This document shows, piece by piece, positions 58,268 through 64,000 of a stretch of DNA of 64,000 nt. The translations under genes and the position numbers were made by a program. The stretch comes from M3007 sp044226205 (GTDB lineage: Bacteria; Bacteroidota; Bacteroidia; Chitinophagales; Saprospiraceae), in assembly GCA_044226205.1 (NCBI GenBank), contig JBGAHL010000005.1, forward strand, positions 124,001-188,000. Direction: 5' to 3'. Position 1 is the first letter of the stretch, and every line of letters starts with the position of its first letter. The notes below the pieces were generated by a model. That model made no database searches, was not told the origin of the DNA, and worked only from the letters and a program-made list of their open reading frames with translations.

Positions 58268-61200
58268 ATGTTGCCTACCTTTGCGCAGCAAATTGTTTTG
58301 ACTTTGACAAATCCCTCTGATATCGTTTTGGCCCAACTGACGCGGGCCGCTTTGGAGCGCATTCTGGTTATCGACGGCGCCATGGGCACCATGATCCAGC
58401 AGTACCGCCTGGAAGAATCTGATTTTCGCGGAGAACGTTTTGCCCACCACCATCGTGACCTGAAGGGCAACAACGACCTGCTTTGCCTGACCCGCCCCGA
58501 CGTTATCGAAGCCATCCATCGGGCCTACCTCGAAGCAGGCGCGGATATCATCGAAACCAACACGTTCAACGCGACCAGTATTTCACAGGCCGATTACGAC
58601 ACGAGCGACCTGGCCTACGAGATCAATCTCAGGGCCGCGCAGATCGCCCGCCGCGCCACGGACGCCTACAATCAGGAAGCGACCGCGGCCGGCTATAAAG
58701 CGCCCGACAAGCCGCGTTTCGTGGCCGGCGCTATCGGCCCGCTCAACAAAACCCTCAGCCTCTCGCCTGATGTCAACAACCCGGGCTTCCGGGCCGTCAG
58801 TTTCGACGAGGTCAAAAATGCGTATGCCGAACAGGTCCGCGGCCTGCTTGACGGCGGCGCGCACATCCTCCTGATCGAAACGATATTCGACACCCTCAAT
58901 GCGAAAGCAGCTATTTTCGCCATTGAAGAAGTATTTGAAAATCAGGGTGTTCGGGTGCCGATCATGATATCCGGCACGATCACCGACGCCTCCGGGCGCA
59001 CCCTGAGCGGGCAGACGGTCGAAGCGTTCTGGATCAGTGTACGGCATGCGCGCCCGTTTGCCATCGGGCTCAATTGCGCACTCGGCGCCCGCGAAATGCG
59101 CCCGCACCTCGAAACCCTGGCGGCTATTTCCGACTGTTTTGTCAGCGCCTACCCCAACGCGGGACTGCCCAACGAATTCGGAGAATACGACCAGACGCCG
59201 CACCAGATGTGTGGTTTTATCGAAGACTTTGCCCGCTCGGGGCTGGTCAATATCGTAGGTGGGTGCTGCGGCACGACCCCCGACCATATTCGCCATATCG
59301 CCAGCCATGTTAAAAACATCGCTCCACGCAAACCCTTTGAATTTGCCCAAAAGGTCGGCGAGGACGCCAGCGAACCCGTACAGCCGAATCGCGCGGTCGA
59401 ATTTTCCCGAATGACGACGCTTTCGGGTCTTGAACCGCTCGTTTTCAGGCCCGATCTGAATTTCGTCAATGTCGGCGAACGTACCAATGTGACCGGCTCC
59501 TCCAAATTTGCAGGCTACATCCGCAGCGGTGCGTATTCCGAGGCGCTTTCGGTCGCGCGACAGCAGGTGGAAGGCGGCGCGCAAATACTGGACGTCAACA
59601 TGGACGAAGGACTGCTCGACTCCGAGCGGGTCATGGTGGATTTCCTCAACTTGATGGCCGCCGAGCCCGACATTGCCCGCTTGCCGGTGATGGTAGACTC
59701 CTCTAAATTCGCCGTGATCGAGGCCGGTTTGAAGTGTTTGCAGGGCAAAAGTGTGGTCAATTCCATTTCCCTGAAAGAAGGCGAAACCGAGTTTTTGCGG
59801 CAAGCCAAACTTTGCCGCCGCTACGGCGCCGCCGTGGTGGTCATGGCCTTCGACGAGCAGGGGCAAGCCGATACGACCGTTCGAAAGGTCGAAATCTGCC
59901 AGCGCGCCTATCGTCTGTTGACCGAACAGGCGGGTTTTGATCCGACCGATATCATTTTCGACCCCAATATTTTTGCCGTTGCAACGGGCATCGAGGAGCA
60001 CAACGATTACGCCATGGCTTTCATCGAGGCCACGAGGCTGATCAAACAGACCTGCCCGGGTGCGAAGATCAGCGGGGGCGTAAGCAACCTTTCTTTTTCT
60101 TTTCGGGGCAATAACACCATGCGGGAAGCCATGCACGCGGCTTTTTTGTACCACGCCATTCAGGCTGGCATGGACATGGGTATTGTCAATGCCGGCATGA
60201 TCGAAGTGTACGAAGCCATACCGGCCGCTTTGTTGCAAAAGATTGAAGATGTGTTGTTTAATCGGCATCCCAATGCGACGGAGGAACTGGTGAAATACGC
60301 AGAATCCGTCAAGGGAAGCGGCAGTAAAACACAAGGCGAAGACCTCGAATGGCGCAAGGGAACCGTGGAGGAACGTATTGCCCACGCCTTGGTCAAAGGC
60401 ATCGACAAATACATAGAAGAAGACACGGAGGCCGCCCGGCAACTATATCCCGCCCCGCTCCAGGTCATCGAAGGCCCCTTGATGGCAGGAATGAATATTG
60501 TCGGCGACCTGTTCGGCGCCGGGAAAATGTTTCTTCCGCAGGTGGTCAAGTCGGCCCGCGTGATGAAAAAAGCCGTGGCCTGGCTAGAACCGTACATTCA
60601 GGCGGAAAAATCGGACGCAGCCCGCGCAAAAGGCAAAATCGTCATGGCAACCGTCAAGGGCGACGTGCACGACATCGGCAAAAACATCGTAGGCGTGGTG
60701 CTGGGTTGCAACAACTACGAGGTCGTCGACCTGGGCGTCATGGTTCCGGCCGACCGCATCCTGCAAACTGCCGAAGAAGTCGGCGCCGACGCCATCGGCC
60801 TTTCGGGACTCATCACCCCTTCGCTCGATGAAATGGTGTACGTGGCCCGGGAAATGGAACGGCGCGGTCTGACGATTCCGCTGCTCATCGGCGGCGCCAC
60901 CACCTCGCGCACCCACACGGCCGTCAAAATCGAACCGCAATACCGGCGCGCGCCCGTTGTTCACGTGCTCGACGCCAGTCGGGCGGTAGCCGTGGTAAGT
61001 GCATTGCTCACCGAAAACGAAGCGGATAAAAATGCTTTTACCGGCCAGATTCGGGACGAATACCAAAAGATCAGAACCGACCGCGCAGGAAGGCAGGCGG
61101 CCAAAAACTGGCTCGATCTGAATGCCGCGCGGGCCAATAAATTCCACGCAGATTTTAAACAACACCCGCCAGTCGCACCCAAATTTACCGGGGTAAAAAC

Positions 61201-62083
61201 GTTTGAAAACTATGACCTGGCGGAAATTGCGCGATACATCGACTGGACGCCTTTTTTCCAAAGCTGGCAACTTTACGGCAAATACCCTTTGATTTTCGAC
61301 GACCCGACCATCGGCGCCGAAGCCAAAAAACTGTACCAGGATGCCGAACAAATGCTGGAGCGCATCATCGCGGAACAATGGCTTTCCGCCAGCGCGGTGA
61401 TCGGCATTTTCCCGGCGCGGAGCGCGGGTGACGACATCGAAATTTTTGACCCCGAAAACGGCAAAACGCTCGCCTGGTCGCGGCATTTGAGGCAACAAAA
61501 CCAAAAGGCTGCCAGTCAACCCAATTATTGCCTCGCAGATTTCGTTTCTGACCAATCTGCCGACTGGATCGGTGCATTTGCCGTAACGGCAGGTCTGGGG
61601 CTCGAAAAATGGGTCGCTCATTTCGAAAGCCTTCACGACGATTACTCCGCCATCCTGCTCAAGGCCTTGGCCGACCGCCTGGCAGAAGCACTGGCAGAGC
61701 GAATGCACGAACGAATCAGGACCGAGTTCTGGGCTTACACTCCAGAAGAAAGTCTTCATAATCAGGACCTTATTGATGAAAAATACGCCGGCATCCGGCC
61801 AGCGCCCGGCTACCCAGCCTGCCCCGACCATACGGAAAAGCGCGCCATCTGGTCGCTCCTGCAACCCGATCGGCTTGGCATTACCCTGACGGAAAGTTTT
61901 GCCATGTCGCCGGCCGCCGCGGTCAGCGGATGGTATTTCGCCCATCCCGAAGCGCGGTATTTCGGCCTGGGACAAATCGGAAAAGACCAGGTGGAAGACT
62001 ACGCACAACGCAAAGCCATGATTGTCAAGGAAATAGAACGCTGGCTAGCGCCTGTGCTGAACTACGAAACGAGTGCGGAATGA
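58268..62083 (+). CDS. metH: Cobalamin-dependent methionine synthase
   Basis: 1271 aa from the ATG at 58268. All four modules are present: homocysteine-binding (zinc Cys270, Cys333, Cys334), pterin-binding (VGERTNVTGSSKF), cobalamin-binding (DVHDIGKN with axial His801) and the C-terminal activation domain (RPAPGYPACPDHTEK). It transfers the methyl group from methyltetrahydrofolate to homocysteine. A TACCTTTG word at 58276-58283 overlaps the 5' end; if it is the true -7 element, translation would begin at a downstream TTG. The homocysteine domain starts only at about residue 25, so this is possible. Confidence 0.95.
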   Translation: MLPTFAQQIVLTLTNPSDIVLAQLTRAALERILVIDGAMGTMIQQYRLEESDFRGERFAHHHRDLKGNNDLLCLTRPDVIEAIHRAYLEAGADIIETNTFNATSISQADYDTSDLAYEINLRAAQIARRATDAYNQEATAAGYKAPDKPRFVAGAIGPLNKTLSLSPDVNNPGFRAVSFDEVKNAYAEQVRGLLDGGAHILLIETIFDTLNAKAAIFAIEEVFENQGVRVPIMISGTITDASGRTLSGQTVEAFWISVRHARPFAIGLNCALGAREMRPHLETLAAISDCFVSAYPNAGLPNEFGEYDQTPHQMCGFIEDFARSGLVNIVGGCCGTTPDHIRHIASHVKNIAPRKPFEFAQKVGEDASEPVQPNRAVEFSRMTTLSGLEPLVFRPDLNFVNVGERTNVTGSSKFAGYIRSGAYSEALSVARQQVEGGAQILDVNMDEGLLDSERVMVDFLNLMAAEPDIARLPVMVDSSKFAVIEAGLKCLQGKSVVNSISLKEGETEFLRQAKLCRRYGAAVVVMAFDEQGQADTTVRKVEICQRAYRLLTEQAGFDPTDIIFDPNIFAVATGIEEHNDYAMAFIEATRLIKQTCPGAKISGGVSNLSFSFRGNNTMREAMHAAFLYHAIQAGMDMGIVNAGMIEVYEAIPAALLQKIEDVLFNRHPNATEELVKYAESVKGSGSKTQGEDLEWRKGTVEERIAHALVKGIDKYIEEDTEAARQLYPAPLQVIEGPLMAGMNIVGDLFGAGKMFLPQVVKSARVMKKAVAWLEPYIQAEKSDAARAKGKIVMATVKGDVHDIGKNIVGVVLGCNNYEVVDLGVMVPADRILQTAEEVGADAIGLSGLITPSLDEMVYVAREMERRGLTIPLLIGGATTSRTHTAVKIEPQYRRAPVVHVLDASRAVAVVSALLTENEADKNAFTGQIRDEYQKIRTDRAGRQAAKNWLDLNAARANKFHADFKQHPPVAPKFTGVKTFENYDLAEIARYIDWTPFFQSWQLYGKYPLIFDDPTIGAEAKKLYQDAEQMLERIIAEQWLSASAVIGIFPARSAGDDIEIFDPENGKTLAWSRHLRQQNQKAASQPNYCLADFVSDQSADWIGAFAVTAGLGLEKWVAHFESLHDDYSAILLKALADRLAEALAERMHERIRTEFWAYTPEESLHNQDLIDEKYAGIRPAPGYPACPDHTEKRAIWSLLQPDRLGITLTESFAMSPAAAVSGWYFAHPEARYFGLGQIGKDQVEDYAQRKAMIVKEIERWLAPVLNYETSAE
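58276..58283 (+). promoter_or_regulatory. Candidate -7 element near the 5' end of metH
   Basis: TACCTTTG matches TAnnTTTG and equals the miaB element, but lies just inside the longest metH reading frame. It could start metH separately from the upstream polysaccharide genes. Confidence 0.3.
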
Positions 62084-62104
62084 CAGCCCAAACGACAAAC
62101 CGAT

Positions 62105-63226
62105 ATGCGCAACGATACACCCGACAACAACACTTCGAGCACTGACGATTCGCTCAGTTTCCGGGAGATTGTCCTGCTCCTGCGCAGTCATTTTGCCGAA
62201 TACCGGCGCAAATGGCTGTGGGTGGCAGGCGGCGGCCTGTTTTTGGGCCTCGCTCTTGGGCTGTACGCCTGGCTCAGCCCTCCGCAATTCACCGGCACCC
62301 TGAGCTACATGCTCAACGACAATCAGGCCGGGCGAAGCGGCAGTTTTTTGTCGCAATTTTCCAGCCTGCTGGGTGTGTCCGCGCCGGGCGGCCAGACCTT
62401 TGCCCAACTCACCGAAATCTCAAAATCCTTCAAGGTTGTTTCAGGTGTTTTGCTGCAAAAAACCACGATTGGCGGGCAGGAAGACTTCCTGGCGAATCAC
62501 CTGATCCGTTCGGAAAACCTGCACGAAACGCTTTGGGCCCCGTCGGACAAAGACGAGGACCGCGGGTTCACGCTCAGCGACTTTTATTTCACCCGCGCAA
62601 GCATCGATTCTTTTACACGGCAGGAACAGGTGGCAATCAAGAGCCTTTACAATGCTCTTTTAGGGCTGCCGGCAGGCCGCGAGCAGTTGCTGGTGTGCGA
62701 TTACAACGACGAGACAGGCATCATGAGCATCGCGTTCACGGCGCACAAAGAGCCCGTGGCCGCGACATTTCCCGTCGCCCTGTTCGCTGCGCTCAACGAT
62801 TCCTACCTCCGCAGCAGCACCGAAGCCCAGGCGCGTACCCTCGAACTGGTCACGATTAAAACCGATTCCCTGCGGCGGGTGCTGGAAGGCAAGGAGCATT
62901 CCCTGGCCCGTTTTCAGGATCAGGACAAGGCCCTTTTATTTCAGGAAGACCGCCTGCCCGGCGTGCGCTACGAACGCGACCGCCAAATGGTGGGCCTGAT
63001 GTATGGCGAAGCGGTAAAAAACCGGGAAATCGCGGATTTTGCGCTGCAAAATGCCACGCCCATCCTGCAAATCATCGACAAACCATTCTCTCCACTTTCC
63101 CCGAGTCAAAAAAGTCCGCTGCAATTCGCTGTCCTTGGCAGCGTTTTGGGCGGTTTTTTGGTTTGCTTAATGCTGACCTTGCGTTTGCTCTGGCGAGAGG
63201 CCATGCAGGCGCCGGCAGCCGGCTGA
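62105..63226 (+). CDS. Wzz-like polysaccharide chain-length/co-polymerase protein
   Basis: 373 aa. Cytosolic N-terminus, transmembrane helix 1 (about 38-58), a periplasmic domain of some 280 residues with coiled-coil potential near 245-275, and a proline-containing segment before transmembrane helix 2 (KPFSPLSPSQKSP, about 323-335). This is the topology of Wzz/Wzc-type chain-length regulators. No kinase domain. It starts 21 nt after metH and precedes the nucleotide-sugar dehydrogenase. Confidence 0.82.
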   Translation: MRNDTPDNNTSSTDDSLSFREIVLLLRSHFAEYRRKWLWVAGGGLFLGLALGLYAWLSPPQFTGTLSYMLNDNQAGRSGSFLSQFSSLLGVSAPGGQTFAQLTEISKSFKVVSGVLLQKTTIGGQEDFLANHLIRSENLHETLWAPSDKDEDRGFTLSDFYFTRASIDSFTRQEQVAIKSLYNALLGLPAGREQLLVCDYNDETGIMSIAFTAHKEPVAATFPVALFAALNDSYLRSSTEAQARTLELVTIKTDSLRRVLEGKEHSLARFQDQDKALLFQEDRLPGVRYERDRQMVGLMYGEAVKNREIADFALQNATPILQIIDKPFSPLSPSQKSPLQFAVLGSVLGGFLVCLMLTLRLLWREAMQAPAAG

Positions 63227-63250
63227 TCGCGCCCAAATGGAACAGAACTG

Positions 63251-64000
63251 ATGGAAAGAATTATCGACATGGACCCAACTTTAACCACGCTTCCGACCCA
63301 CGGCATCAGAACCGACCTGTACGAAGCATTGCTCAAAAAGGAAAAAACCATCGCAGTCGTCGGGCTGGGTTACGTCGGTTTGCCCCTCGCGCTCGAATTC
63401 GCCGGGCGAATGCGCGTCATTGGTTTTGATGTAAAAAAATCGCGGGTTGACCAGCTGAATCAGCATTTCGACGCGGCAAGTCAGATCAATACGGATGGTT
63501 TTTTGGACAAGGACATTCAGTTCAGTTCCGACCCCGAAATTTTGCGCGCGGCCCATCTTTTTATCGTCGCCGTACCGACCGCCGTCGACGATCACAAGGT
63601 ACCCGACCTGAAACCGCTTTTCAGCGCTTCCGAAACCATCGCTCGCTACCTGAAACCTGGCGATTACGTGGTTTTTGAAAGCACCACCTACCCGGGTTGC
63701 ACAGAGGAAGAATGTATTCCGCGCCTCGAAGCAGGCTCCGGACTGCAATTGAATGCCGATTTCAAAGTGGGCTACTCCCCGGAACGCATCGATCCCGGCA
63801 ACCGGGAAAAAGGCGTGGCCGACATCCTGAAAATCGTATCCGGCAGCGACCCCGAAGCGCTTGAAACCCTCGCAAAAGTGTACGGCGACATCATCAAGGC
63901 CGGCATCTACAAAGCGCCGTCTATCCGGGTAGCGGAGGCGGCAAAAGTGATTGAAAACACGCAGCGCGACCTCAATATTTCGCTGATGAACGAGCTGTCC
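63251..64000 (+). CDS. UDP-N-acetylhexosamine 6-dehydrogenase (WbpA/TviB type), N-terminal part
   Basis: The first 250 codons are present; the gene runs off the right edge. The NAD-binding motif AVVGLGYVGLPLALEF (35-50), DVKKSRVDQLN, VAVPTAV, ESTTYPGCTEEE and GYSPERIDPG are diagnostic of UDP-GlcNAc/UDP-GalNAc dehydrogenases. The catalytic cysteine lies beyond the window. The enzyme oxidises C6 of a UDP-N-acetylhexosamine to the uronate, the first step toward diacetamido-uronates acted on by the WbpD-like acetyltransferase. A second ATG at 63269 is possible. Confidence 0.9.
   Translation, partial: MERIIDMDPTLTTLPTHGIRTDLYEALLKKEKTIAVVGLGYVGLPLALEFAGRMRVIGFDVKKSRVDQLNQHFDAASQINTDGFLDKDIQFSSDPEILRAAHLFIVAVPTAVDDHKVPDLKPLFSASETIARYLKPGDYVVFESTTYPGCTEEECIPRLEAGSGLQLNADFKVGYSPERIDPGNREKGVADILKIVSGSDPEALETLAKVYGDIIKAGIYKAPSIRVAEAAKVIENTQRDLNISLMNELS

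Noticed and set aside
58583..60442. 619-codon open frame on the strand opposite metH
   Set aside because: It lies entirely antisense to a well-conserved enzyme and has no recognisable domain; long antisense frames are common in this GC-rich coding DNA.
60584..62008. 474-codon minus-strand frame at the 3' half of metH
   Set aside because: Antisense to the cobalamin and activation domains; no family resemblance.
1..64000. tRNA, rRNA or CRISPR array
   Set aside because: Intergenic gaps are short and were read for cloverleaf-like or regularly spaced repeats; none was seen. A covariance-model scan would be decisive.

Overview
The window looks like a chromosomal segment of a moderately GC-rich member of the Bacteroidota. 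The evidence is repeated TAnnTTTG-type -7 promoter elements, a very large C25 peptidase of the PorU/PorU2 type, a type IX secretion sorting tail on a DUF1028 protein, many lipoproteins, a CarboxypepD-reg TonB-dependent receptor, a UpxY-like NusG paralogue and a Bacteroidota-type arginine decarboxylase. A Saprospiria-like lineage is plausible, but this is a guess. I see no rRNA, tRNA, CRISPR array, prophage or transposase gene.

Positions 1-15.5 kb form a reduced-sulfur island. It holds a SoxB-like Tat-exported thiosulfohydrolase (cut by the left edge), a TsdA-like dihaem thiosulfate dehydrogenase, a mitochondrial-type sulfide:quinone oxidoreductase and a 1-Cys peroxiredoxin. It also holds two persulfide-dioxygenase/rhodanese fusions, a TlpA thioredoxin, a split YeeE/YedE (TsuA-like) transporter, a rhodanese lipoprotein, two small DUF2892-type membrane proteins, an OprD-like porin, a TauE/SafE permease and two Crp/Fnr regulators. 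Inferred flow: sulfide is oxidised by SQR to persulfide, persulfide by the dioxygenase to sulfite, rhodaneses interconvert persulfide, sulfite and thiosulfate, and TsdA/SoxB act on thiosulfate; the porin and permeases move sulfur anions. Six minus-strand transcription units here share a Crp/Fnr palindrome (TGTGA-N6-TCACA type) at a nearly constant 21-22 nt from a TTTG-containing -7 element. This looks like one class-II-activated regulon, and it is the most notable observation in the window.

Positions 15.7-31.5 kb are mixed. They carry arginine decarboxylase, a DEDDh exonuclease, a small glycosyltransferase/FkbM methyltransferase group coupled to a TrkA-type potassium channel, an OmpA lipoprotein, an MBL hydrolase, lumazine synthase, a LysM protein, KdsB, an inward-rectifier potassium channel and a DASH cryptochrome. 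A 161-bp MITE-like hairpin flanked by a 5-bp direct repeat sits at the stop codon of ribH.

Positions 31.5-53 kb carry the 1677-aa C25 peptidase, a predicted alpha/alpha-toroid protein, a CPD photolyase, DUF721 (DciA-like), an MFS exporter, a uridine phosphorylase family enzyme, the miaB/sigma-54 activator cluster, a second TlpA-like protein, a lone peptide-type ABC permease, selD and a TonB-dependent receptor. Positions 53.1-64 kb are a co-directional plus-strand run for surface polysaccharide: a deacetylase-like protein, a Wzi/RemB-like barrel, a thermonuclease-fold protein, a WbpD-type acetyltransferase, a UpxY-like antiterminator, metH (metabolically unrelated), a Wzz-like chain-length protein and a nucleotide-sugar dehydrogenase cut by the right edge.
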